Shown one piece after another: positions 51,445 to 63,267 of a stretch of 64,000 nucleotides of DNA. Source of the DNA: Cladorhizidae sp. MBARI D1340-BT2. Lineage: Eukaryota > Porifera > Demospongiae > Poecilosclerida > Cladorhizidae. The first letter of the stretch is position 1. Each line of letters opens with the position of its first letter. Made by a program: the position numbers and the translations under genes. The DNA lies in assembly GCA_028752905.1 (NCBI GenBank), contig JAQNBH010000048.1, forward strand, positions 372,001 to 436,000, read 5' to 3'. The notes under the pieces were generated by a model. That model worked only from the letters and a program-made list of their open reading frames with translations, had not been told where the DNA came from and ran no database searches.

Positions 51445-52356
51445 ATCAAGTAAGAGTACAATTCATAACTGCCCTAATTAACAAGACCAAAGTCCCAGAT
51501 TTTGTCAACTGATAGAGAAGGCCCTTATCTGCAACATGTCAACAGATTATCAATAAATGTAGTGGTTTTTCACTGGCAGGCCACCGCTTTGGCAACTGGA
51601 AAACGCCAGGAAAGATCGCAAACCTTACCACTTCAAATCACCATAACTTGCTAATACTTAGAGTACTCAAAATTTTGGCACGTACAAAAGACAGATAATT
51701 AGAAGGGCTATCCGGTGATATAAAAATTATCTTTTTTGGGTAAAGTGTAGAAAAGTTATGAGCTTTACGGCAAAATAACAAGATTTTTGGGGGGGAAATG
51801 AGAAACATATATATAGACCAAATTAGGGCAAATATCAAGATAGAGAACACACAATGAAACCTATCATTCGAATCATATCAAGTCCATTACAGTGAAGTGT
51901 GCAGAATATTATGGATGTTTGATATCAACAGAGAGCACAGGGAGAGACCTATCTTAATAGCTATATATCAAGTTTATACAGTGAAGTGTGGAGAATCTAT
52001 GAAGCTAACCTGTTTAGCATCAAGATAGAGAACACATAGAGAAACCTATCTTGTGATTCTATGTATGCAGAATATACGGATGTTTGGTATCAAGAGAGAG
52101 AACAGAGAGAGGCCTACCTTTAGAGCTATATATCAAGTCTATTCAGTGAAGTGTGGAGAATCTATGAAGCTAACATGTTCAGCTCAAGATAGAGAACACT
52201 GAGAGATACCTATCTTGCAAGTCCATTACAGTGAAGTGTGCAGAATATATGGATGTTTGGTATCAAGAGAGAGCACTTAGAGAGTCCTATCTTAATAGCT
52301 ATACATCAAGTCTATTCAGTGAAGTGTGGATAATCTACGAAGCTAACATGTTTAGC
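51445..52356 (+). repeat. Satellite monomer 57 (912 bp)
   Basis: TATA, TA; counterpart of monomer 45 at an offset of 10,917 bp. Confidence 0.96.
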
Positions 52357-53265
52357 ATCAAGTAAGAGTACAATTCATAACTGCCCTAATTAACAAGACC
52401 AAAGTCCCAGATTTTGTCAACTGATAGAGAAGGCCCTTATCTGCAACATGTCAACAGATTATCAATAAATGTAGTGGTTTTTCACTGGCAGGCCACCGCT
52501 TTGGCAACTGGAAAACGCCAGGAAAGATCGCAAACCTTACCACTACTTCAAATCAACATAACTTGCTAATACTTAGAGTACTCAAAATTTTGGCACGTAC
52601 AAAAGACAGATAATTAGAAGGGCTATCCGGTGATATAAAAATTATCTTTTTTGGGTAAAGTGTAGAAAAGTTATGAGCTTTACGGCAAAATAACAAGATT
52701 TTTGGGGGAAAAATGAGAAACATATAGACCAAATTAGGGCAAATATCAAGATAGAGAACACACAATGAAACCTATCATTCGAATCATATCAAGTCCATTA
52801 CAGTGAAGTGTGCAGAATATTATGGATGTTTGATATCAACAGAGAGCACAGGGAGAGACCTATCTTAATAGCTATATATCAAGTTTATACAGTGAAGTGT
52901 GGAGAATCTATGAAGCTAACCTGTTTAGCATCAAGATAGAGAACACAGAGAAACCTATCTTGTGATTCTATGTATGCAGAATATACGGATGTTTGGTATC
53001 AAGAGAGAGAACAGAGAGAGGCCTACCTTTAGAGCTATATATCAAGTCTATTCAGTGAAGTGTGGAGAATCTATGAAGCTAACATGTTCAGCTCAAGATA
53101 GAGAACACTGAGAGATACCTATCTTGCAAGTCCATTACAGTGAAGTGTGCAGAATATATGGATGTTTGGTATCAAGAGAGAGCACTTAGAGAGTCCTATC
53201 TTAATAGCTATACATCAAGTCTATTCAGTGAAGTGTGGATAATCTACGAAGCTAACATGTTTAGC
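52357..53265 (+). repeat. Satellite monomer 58 (909 bp)
   Basis: ACT, CAACAT, T5G5A5, no TA; counterpart of monomer 46 but with GTGTGCAG in A3. Confidence 0.96.
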
Positions 53266-54173
53266 ATCAAGTAAGAGTACAATTCATAACTGCCCTAATT
53301 AACAAGACCAAAGTCCCAGATTTTGTCAACTGATAGAGAAGGCCCTTATCTGCAACATGTCAACAGATTATCAATAAATGTAGTGGTTTTTCACTGGCAG
53401 GCCACCGCTTTGGCAACTGGAAAACGCCAGGAAAGATCGCAAACCTTACCACTTCAAATCACCATAACTTGCTAATACTTAGAGTACTCAAAATTTTGGC
53501 ACGTACAAAAGACAGATAATTAGAAGGGCTATCCGGTGATATAAAAATTATCTTTTTTGGGTAAAGTGTAGAAAAGTTATGAGCTTTACGGCAAAATAAC
53601 AAGATTTTGGGGGGGAAAATGAGAAACATATAGACCAAATTAGGGCAAATATCAAGATAGAGAACACACAATGAAACCTATCATTCGAATCATATCAAGT
53701 CCATTACAGTGAAGTGTGCAGAATATTATGGATGTTTGATATCAACAGAGAGCACAGGGAGAGACCTATCTTAATAGCTATATATCAAGTTTATACAGTG
53801 AAGTGTGGAGAATCTATGAAGCTAACCTGTTTAGCATCAAGATAGAGAACACATAGAGAAACCTATCTTGTGATTCTATGTATGCAGAATATACGGATGT
53901 TTGGTATCAAGAGAGAGAACAGAGAGAGGCCTACCTTTAGAGCTATATATCAAGTCTATTCAGTGAAGTGTGGAGAATCTATGAAGCTAACATGTTCAGC
54001 TCAAGATAGAGAACACTGAGAGATACCTATCTTGCAAGTCCATTACAGTGAAGTGTGCAGAATATATGGATGTTTGGTATCAAGAGAGAGCACTTAGAGA
54101 GTCCTATCTTAATAGCTATACATCAAGTCTATTCAGTGAAGTGTGGATAATCTACGAAGCTAACATGTTTAGC
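53266..54173 (+). repeat. Satellite monomer 59 (908 bp)
   Basis: Tract T4G7A4, TA. A T4G7A4 copy directly after a T5G5A5 copy, as at 0-1 and 69-70. Confidence 0.96.
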
Positions 54174-55082
54174 ATCAAGTAAGAGTACAATTCATAACTG
54201 CCCTAATTAACAAGACCAAAGTCCCAGATTTTGTCAACTGATAGAGAAGGCCCTTATCTGCAACATGTCAACAGATTATCAATAAATGTAGTGGTTTTTC
54301 ACTGGCAGGCCACCGCTTTGGCAACTGGAAAACGCCAGGAAAGATCGCAAACCTTACCACTACTTCAAATCACCATAACTTGCTAATACTTAGAGTACTC
54401 AAAATTTTGGCACGTACAAAAGACAGATAATTAGAAGGGCTATCCGGTGATATAAAAATTATCTTTTTTGGGTAAAGTGTAGAACAGTTATGAGCTTTAC
54501 GGCAAAATAACAAGATTTTTGGGGGGAAAATGAGAAACATATAGACCAAATTAGGGCAAATATCAAGATAGAGAACACACAATGAAACCTATCATTCGAA
54601 TCATATCAAGTCCATTACAGTGAAGTGTGCAGAATATTATGGATGTTTGATATCAACAGAGAGCACAGGGAGAGACCTATCTTAATAGCTATATATCAAG
54701 TTTATACAGTGAAGTGTGGAGAATCTATGAAGCTAACCTGTTTAGCATCAAGATAGAGAACACAGAGAAACCTATCTTGTGATTCTATGTATGCAGAATA
54801 TATGGATGTTTGGTATCAAGAGAGAGAACAGAGAGAGGCCTACCTTTAGAGCTATATATCAAGTCTATTCAGTGAAGTGTGGAGAATCTATGAAGCTAAC
54901 ATGTTCAGCTCAAGATAGAGAACACTGAGAGATACCTATCTTGCAAGTCCATTACAGTGAAGTGTGCAGAATATATGGATGTTTGGTATCAAGAGAGAGC
55001 ACTTAGAGAGTCCTATCTTAATAGCTATACATCAAGTCTATTCAGTGAAGTGTGGATAATCTACGAAGCTAACATGTTTAGC
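54174..55082 (+). repeat. Satellite monomer 60 (909 bp)
   Basis: ACT, T5G6A4, no TA, TAGAACAG, ATATATGG in A2 (54803). Confidence 0.96.
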
Positions 55083-55990
55083 ATCAAGTAAGAGTACAAT
55101 TCATAACTGCCCTAATTAACAAGACCAAAGTCCCAGATTTTGTCAACTGATAGAGAAGGCCCTTATCTGCAACATGTCAACAGATTATCAATAAATGTAG
55201 TGGTTTTTCACTGGCAGGCCACCGCTTTGGCAACTGGAAAACGCCAGGAAAGATCGCAAACCTTACCACTTCAAATCACCATAACTTGCTAATACTTAGA
55301 GTACTCAAAATTTTGGCACGTACAAAAGACAGATAATTAGAAGGGCTATCCGGTGATATAAAAATTATCTTTTTTGGGTAAAGTGTAGAAAAGTTATGAG
55401 CTTTACGGCAAAATAACAAGATTTTTGGGGGGGAAATGAGAAACATATAGACCAAATTAGGGCAAATATCAAGATAGAGAACACACAATGAAACCTATCA
55501 TTCGAATCATATCAAGTCCATTACAGTGAAGTGTGCAGAATATTATGGATGTTTGATATCAACAGAGAGCACAGGGAGAGACCTATCTTAATAGCTATAT
55601 ATCAAGTTTATACAGTGAAGTGTGGAGAATCTATGAAGCTAACCTGTTTAGCATCAAGATAGAGAACACATAGAGAAACCTATCTTGTGATTCTATGTAT
55701 GCAGAATATACGGATGTTTGGTATCAAGAGAGAGAACAGAGAGAGGCCTACCTTTAGAGCTATATATCAAGTCTATTCAGTGAAGTGTGGAGAATCTATG
55801 AAGCTAACATGTTCAGCTCAAGATAGAGAACACTGAGAGATACCTATCTTGCAAGTCCATTACAGTGAAGTGTGCAGAATATATGGATGTTTGGTATCAA
55901 GAGAGAGCACTTAGAGAGTCCTATCTTAATAGCTATACATCAAGTCTATTCAGTGAAGTGTGGATAATCTACGAAGCTAACATGTTTAGC
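55083..55990 (+). repeat. Satellite monomer 61 (908 bp)
   Basis: Default tract, TA; counterpart of monomer 49. Confidence 0.96.
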
Positions 55991-56902
55991 ATCAAGTAAG
56001 AGTACAATTCATAACTGCCCTAATTAACAAGACCAAAGTCCCAGATTTTGTCAACTGATAGAGAAGGCCCTTATCTGCAACATGTCAACAGATTATCAAT
56101 AAATGTAGTGGTTTTTCACTGGCAGGCCACCGCTTTGGCAACTGGAAAACGCCAGGAAAGATCGCAAACCTTACCACTTCAAATCACCATAACTTGCTAA
56201 TACTTAGAGTACTCAAAATTTTGGCACGTATAAAAGACAGATAATTAGAAGGGCTATCCGGTGATATAAAAATTATCTTTTTTGGGTAAAGTGTAGAAAA
56301 GTTATGAGCTTTACGGCAAAATAACAAGATTTTTGGGGGGGAAATGAGAAACATATATATAGACCAAATTAGGGCAAATATCAAGATAGAGAACACACAA
56401 TGAAACCTATCATTCGAATCATATCAAGTCCATTACAGTGAAGTGTGCAGAATATTATGGATGTTTGATATCAACAGAGAGCACAGGGAGAGACCTATCT
56501 TAATAGCTATATATCAAGTTTATACAGTGAAGTGTGGAGAATCTATGAAGCTAACCTGTTTAGCATCAAGATAGAGAACACATAGAGAAACCTATCTTGT
56601 GATTCTATGTATGCAGAATATACGGATGTTTGGTATCAAGAGAGAGAACAGAGAGAGGCCTACCTTTAGAGCTATATATCAAGTCTATTCAGTGAAGTGT
56701 GGAGAATCTATGAAGCTAACATGTTCAGCTCAAGATAGAGAACACTGAGAGATACCTATCTTGCAAGTCCATTACAGTGAAGTGTGCAGAATATATGGAT
56801 GTTTGGTATCAAGAGAGAGCACTTAGAGAGTCCTATCTTAATAGCTATACATCAAGTCTATTCAGTGAAGTGTGGATAATCTACGAAGCTAACATGTTTA
56901 GC
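55991..56902 (+). repeat. Satellite monomer 62 (912 bp)
   Basis: TATA, TA, private T at 56231 shared with monomer 50. Confidence 0.96.
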
Positions 56903-57811
56903 ATCAAGTAAGAGTACAATTCATAACTGCCCTAATTAACAAGACCAAAGTCCCAGATTTTGTCAACTGATAGAGAAGGCCCTTATCTGCAACATGTCAA
57001 CAGATTATCAATAAATGTAGTGGTTTTTCACTGGCAGGCCACCGCTTTGGCAACTGGAAAACGCCAGGAAAGATCGCAAACCTTACCACTACTTCAAATC
57101 ACCATAACTTGCTAATACTTAGAGTACTCAAAATTTTGGCACGTACAAAAGACAGATAATTAGAAGGGCTATCCGGTGATATAAAAATTATCTTTTTTGG
57201 GTAAAGTGTAGAAAAGTTATGAGCTTTACGGCAAAATAACAAGATTTTTGGGGGGAAAATGAGAAACATATAGACCAAATTAGGGCAAATATCAAGATAG
57301 AGAACACACAATGAAACCTATCATTCGAATCATATCAAGTCCATTACAGTGAAGTGTGCAGAATATTATGGATGTTTGATATCAACAGAGAGCACAGGGA
57401 GAGACCTATCTTAATAGCTATATATCAAGTTTATACAGTGAAGTGTGGAGAATCTATGAAGCTAACCTGTTTAGCATCAAGATAGAGAACACAGAGAAAC
57501 CTATCTTGTGATTCTATGTATGCAGAATATACGGATGTTTGGTATCAAGAGAGAGAACAGAGAGAGGCCTACCTTTAGAGCTATATATCAAGTCTATTCA
57601 GTGAAGTGTGGAGAATCTATGAAGCTAACATGTTCAGCTCAAGATAGAGAACACTGAGAGATACCTATCTTGCAAGTCCATTACAGTGAAGTGTGCAGAA
57701 TATATGGATGTTTGGTATCAAGAGAGAGCACTTAGAGAGTCCTATCTTAATAGCTATACATCAAGTCTATTCAGTGAAGTGTGGATAATCTACGAAGCTA
57801 ACATGTTTAGC
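56903..57811 (+). repeat. Satellite monomer 63 (909 bp)
   Basis: ACT, T5G6A4, no TA; counterpart of monomer 51. Confidence 0.96.
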
Positions 57812-58722
57812 ATCAAGTAAGAGTACAATTCATAACTGCCCTAATTAACAAGACCAAAGTCCCAGATTTTGTCAACTGATAGAGAAGGCCCTTATCTGCA
57901 ACATGTCAACAGATTATCAATAAATGTAGTGGTTTTTCACTGGCAGGCCACCGCTTTGGCAACTGGAAAACGCCAGGAAAGATCGCAAACCTTACCACTA
58001 CTTCAAATCACCATAACTTGCTAATACTTAGAGTACTCAAAATTTTGGCACGTACAAAAGACAGATAATTAGAAGGGCTATCCGGTGATATAAAAATTAT
58101 CTTTTTTGGGTAAAGTGTAGAAAAGTTATGAGCTTTACGGCAAAATAACAAGATTTTTGGGGGGGAAATGAGAAACATATAGACCAAATTAGGGCAAATA
58201 TCAAGATAGAGAACACACAATGAAACCTATCATTCGAATCATATCAAGTCCATTACAGTGAAGTGTGCAGAATATTATGGATGTTTGATATCAACAGAGA
58301 GCACAGGGAGAGACCTATCTTAATAGCTATATATCAAGTTTATACAGTGAAGTGTGGAGAATCTATGAAGCTAACCTGTTTAGCATCAAGATAGAGAACA
58401 CATAGAGAAACCTATCTTGTGATTCTATGTATGCAGAATATACGGATGTTTGGTATCAAGAGAGAGAACAGAGAGAGGCCTACCTTTAGAGCTATATATC
58501 AAGTCTATTCAGTGAAGTGTGGAGAATCTATGAAGCTAACATGTTCAGCTCAAGATAGAGAACACTGAGAGATACCTATCTTGCAAGTCCATTACAGTGA
58601 AGTGTGCAGAATATATGGATGTTTGGTATCAAGAGAGAGCACTTAGAGAGTCCTATCTTAATAGCTATACATCAAGTCTATTCAGTGAAGTGTGGATAAT
58701 CTACGAAGCTAACATGTTTAGC
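57812..58722 (+). repeat. Satellite monomer 64 (911 bp)
   Basis: ACT, TA, default tract; counterpart of monomer 52. Confidence 0.96.
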
Positions 58723-59633
58723 ATCAAGTAAGAGTACAATTCATAACTGCCCTAATTAACAAGACCAAAGTCCCAGATTTTGTCAACTGATAGAGAAGGC
58801 CCTTATCTGCAACATGTCAACAGATTATCAATAAATGTAGTGGTTTTTCACTGGCAGGCCACCGCTTTGGCAACTGGAAAACGCCAGGAAAGATCGCAAA
58901 CCTTACCACTACTTCAAATCACCATAACTTGCTAATACTTAGAGTACTCAAAATTTTGGCACGTACAAAAGACAGATAATTAGAAGGGCTATCCGGTGAT
59001 ATAAAAATTATCTTTTTTGGGTAAAGTGTAGAAAAGTTATGAGCTTTACGGCAAAATAACAAGATTTTTGGGGGGGAAATGAGAAACATATAGACCAAAT
59101 TAGGGCAAATATCAAGATAGAGAACACACAATGAAACCTATCATTCGAATCATATCAAGTCCATTACAGTGAAGTGTGCAGAATATTATGGATGTTTGAT
59201 ATCAACAGAGAGCACAGGGAGAGACCTATCTTAATAGCTATATATCAAGTTTATACAGTGAAGTGTGGAGAATCTATGAAGCTAACCTGTTTAGCATCAA
59301 GATAGAGAACACATAGAGAAACCTATCTTGTGATTCTATGTATGCAGAATATACGGATGTTTGGTATCAAGAGAGAGAACAGAGAGAGGCCTACCTTTAG
59401 AGCTATATATCAAGTCTATTCAGTGAAGTGTGGAGAATCTATGAAGCTAACATGTTCAGCTCAAGATAGAGAACACTGAGAGATACCTATCTTGCAAGTC
59501 CATTACAGTGAAGTGTGCAGAATATATGGATGTTTGGTATCAAGAGAGAGCACTTAGAGAGTCCTATCTTAATAGCTATACATCAAGTCTATTCAGTGAA
59601 GTGTGGATAATCTACGAAGCTAACATGTTTAGC
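58723..59633 (+). repeat. Satellite monomer 65 (911 bp)
   Basis: ACT, TA, default tract; counterpart of monomer 53. Confidence 0.96.
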
Positions 59634-60544
59634 ATCAAGTAAGAGTACAATTCATAACTGCCCTAATTAACAAGACCAAAGTCCCAGATTTTGTCAACTG
59701 ATAGAGAAGGCCCTTATCTGCAACATGTCAACAGATTATCAATAAATGTAGTGGTTTTTCACTGGCAGGCCACCGCTTTGGCAACTGGAAAACGCCAGGA
59801 AAGATCGCAAACCTTACCACTACTTCAAATCAACATAACTTGCTAATACTTAGAGTACTCAAAATTTTGGCACGTACAAAAGACAGATAATTAGAAGGGC
59901 TATCCGGTGATATAAAAATTATCTTTTTTGGGTAAAGTGTAGAAAAGTTATGAGCTTTACGGCAAAATAACAAGATTTTTGGGGGGGAAATGAGAAACAT
60001 ATAGACCAAATTAGGGCAAATATCAAGATAGAGAACACACAATGAAACCTATCATTCGAATCATATCAAGTCCATTACAGTGAAGTGTGCAGAATATTAT
60101 GGATGTTTGATATCAACAGAGAGCACAGGGAGAGACCTATCTTAATAGCTATATATCAAGTTTATACAGTGAAGTGTGGAGAATCTATGAAGCTAACCTG
60201 TTTAGCATCAAGATAGAGAACACATAGAGAAACCTATCTTGTGATTCTATGTATGCAGAATATACGGATGTTTGGTATCAAGAGAGAGAACAGAGAGAGG
60301 CCTACCTTTAGAGCTATATATCAAGTCTATTCAGTGAAGTGTGGAGAATCTATGAAGCTAACATGTTCAGCTCAAGATAGAGAACACTGAGAGATACCTA
60401 TCTTGCAAGTCCATTACAGTGAAGTGTGCAGAATATATGGATGTTTGGTATCAAGAGAGAGCACTTAGAGAGTCCTATCTTAATAGCTATACATCAAGTC
60501 TATTCAGTGAAGTGTGGATAATCTACGAAGCTAACATGTTTAGC
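59634..60544 (+). repeat. Satellite monomer 66, hybrid (911 bp)
   Basis: ACT and CAACAT as in monomer 54, but tract T5G7A3 and TA as in monomer 55. The switch lies between 59833 and 59987 and marks loss of one monomer. Confidence 0.96.
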
Positions 60545-61455
60545 ATCAAGTAAGAGTACAATTCATAACTGCCCTAATTAACAAGACCAAAGTCCCAGAT
60601 TTTGTCAACTGATAGAGAAGGCCCTTATCTGCAACATGTCAACAGATTATCAATAAATGTAGTGGTTTTTCACTGGCAGGCCACCGCTTTGGCAACTGGA
60701 AAACGCCAGGAAAGATCGCAAACCTTACCACTACTTCAAATCACCATAACTTGCTAATACTTAGAGTACTCAAAATTTTGGCACGTACAAAAGACAGATA
60801 ATTAGAAGGGCTATCCGGTGATATAAAAATTATCTTTTTTGGGTAAAGTGTAGAAAAGTTATGAGCTTTACGGCAAAATAACAAGATTTTTGGGGGGAAA
60901 ATGAGAAACATATAGACCAAATTAGGGCAAATATCAAGATAGAGAACACACAATGAAACCTATCATTCGAATCATATCAAGTCCATTACAGTGAAGTGTG
61001 CAGAATATTATGGATGTTTGATATCAACAGAGAGCACAGGGAGAGACCTATCTTAATAGCTATATATAAAGTTTATACAGTGAAGTGTGGAGAATCTATG
61101 AAGCTAACCTGTTTAGCATCAAGATAGAGAACACATAGAGAAACCTATCTTGTGATTCTATGTATGCAGAATATACGGATGTTTGGTATCAAGAGAGAGA
61201 ACAGAGAGAGGCCTACCTTTAGAGCTATATATCAAGTCTATTCAGTGAAGTGTGGAGAATCTATGAAGCTAACATGTTCAGCTCAAGATAGAGAACACTG
61301 AGAGATACCTATCTTGCAAGTCCATTACAGTGAAGTGTGCAGAATATATGGATGTTTGGTATCAAGAGAGAGCACTTAGAGAGTCCTATCTTAATAGCTA
61401 TACATCAAGTCTATTCAGTGAAGTGTGGATAATCTACGAAGCTAACATGTTTAGC
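60545..61455 (+). repeat. Satellite monomer 67 (911 bp)
   Basis: ACT, T5G6A4, TA, private A at 61068; counterpart of monomer 56 at an offset of 10,011 bp. Confidence 0.96.
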
Positions 61456-62361
61456 ATCAAGTAAGAGTACAATTCATAACTGCCCTAATTAACAAGACCA
61501 AAGTCCCAGATTTTGTCAACTGATAGAGAAGGCCCTTATCTGCAACATGTCAACAGATTATCAATAAATGTAGTGGTTTTTCACTGGCAGGCCACCGCTT
61601 TGGCAACTGGAAAACGCCAGGAAAGATCGCAAACCTTACCACTTCAAATCACCATAACTTGCTAATACTTAGAGTACTCAAAATTTTGGCACGTACAAAA
61701 GACAGATAATTAGAAGGGCTATCCGGTGATATAAAAATTATCTTTTTTGGGTAAAGTGTAGAAAAGTTATGAGCTTTACGGCAAAATAACAAGATTTTGG
61801 GGGGGAAAATGAGAAACATATAGACCAAATTAGGGCAAATATCAAGATAGAGAACACACAATGAAACCTATCATTCGAATCATATCAAGTCCATTACAGT
61901 GAAGTGTGCAGAATATTATGGATGTTTGATATCAACAGAGAGCACAGGGAGAGACCTATCTTAATAGCTATATATCAAGTTTATACAGTGAAGTGTGGAG
62001 AATCTATGAAGCTAACCTGTTTAGCATCAAGATAGAGAACACAGAGAAACCTATCTTGTGATTCTATGTATGCAGAATATACGGATATTTGGTATCAAGA
62101 GAGAGAACAGAGAGAGGCCTACCTTTAGAGCTATATATCAAGTCTATTCAGTGAAGTGTGGAGAATCTATGAAGCTAACATGTTCAGCTCAAGATAGAGA
62201 ACACTGAGAGATACCTATCTTGCAAGTCCATTACAGTGAAGTGTGCAGAATATATGGATGTTTGGTATCAAGAGAGAGCACTTAGAGAGTCCTATCTTAA
62301 TAGCTATACATCAAGTCTATTCAGTGAAGTGTGGATAATCTACGAAGCTAACATGTTTAGC
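61456..62361 (+). repeat. Satellite monomer 68 (906 bp)
   Basis: Tract T4G7A4, no TA, and CGGATATTTGG in A2 (A at 62087), shared only with monomer 70. Confidence 0.96.
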
Positions 62362-63267
62362 ATCAAGTAAGAGTACAATTCATAACTGCCCTAATTAACA
62401 AGACCAAAGTCCCAGATTTTGTCAACTGATAGAGAAGGCCCTTATCTGCAACATGTCAACAGATTATCAATAAATGTAGTGGTTTTTCACTGGCAGGCCA
62501 CCGCTTTGGCAACTGGAAAACGCCAGGAAAGATCGCAAACCTTACCACTTCAAATCACCATAACTTGCTAATACTTAGAGTACTCAAAATTTTGGCACGT
62601 ACAAAAGACAGATAATTAGAAGGGCTATCCGGTGATATAAAAATTATCTTTTTTGGGTAAAGTGTAGAAAAGTTATGAGCTTTACGGCAAAATAACAAGA
62701 TTTTTGGGGGAAAAATGAGAAACATATAGACCAAATTAGGGCAAATATCAAGATAGAGAACACACAATGAAACCTATCATTCGAATCATATCAAGTCCAT
62801 TACAGTGAAGTGTGCAGAATATTATGGATGTTTGATATCAACAGAGAGCACAGGGAGAGACCTATCTTAATAGCTATATATCAAGTTTATACAGTGAAGT
62901 GTGGAGAATCTATGAAGCTAACCTGTTTAGCATCAAGATAGAGAACACAGAGAAACCTATCTTGTGATTCTATGTATGCAGAATATATGGATGTTTGGTA
63001 TCAAGAGAGAGAACAGAGAGAGGCCTACCTTTAGAGCTATATATCAAGTCTATTCAGTGAAGTGTGGAGAATCTATGAAGCTAACATGTTCAGCTCAAGA
63101 TAGAGAACACTGAGAGATACCTATCTTGCAAGTCCATTACAGTGAAGTGTGCAGAATATATGGATGTTTGGTATCAAGAGAGAGCACTTAGAGAGTCCTA
63201 TCTTAATAGCTATACATCAAGTCTATTCAGTGAAGTGTGGATAATCTACGAAGCTAACATGTTTAGC
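62362..63267 (+). repeat. Satellite monomer 69 (906 bp)
   Basis: Tract T5G5A5, no TA, ATATATGG in A2 (62988) but without ACT or TAGAACAG. Confidence 0.96.

Larger units (their letters stand above)
53266..57811 (+). repeat. Five-monomer higher-order repeat, copy 3 (59-63)
   Basis: Same length series, 4,546 bp. It is the image of copy 2 within the 10,917-bp-offset duplication; the first monomer now has tract T4G7A4. Confidence 0.88.
51445..59633 (+). repeat. Higher-order duplication D2, right copy (monomers 57-65)
   Basis: Second copy of the nine-monomer block, 8,189 bp. Differences from the left copy: T4G7A4 in 59 against T5G7A3 in 47, and GTGTGCAG in 58 against GTGTTCAG in 46. Confidence 0.9.
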
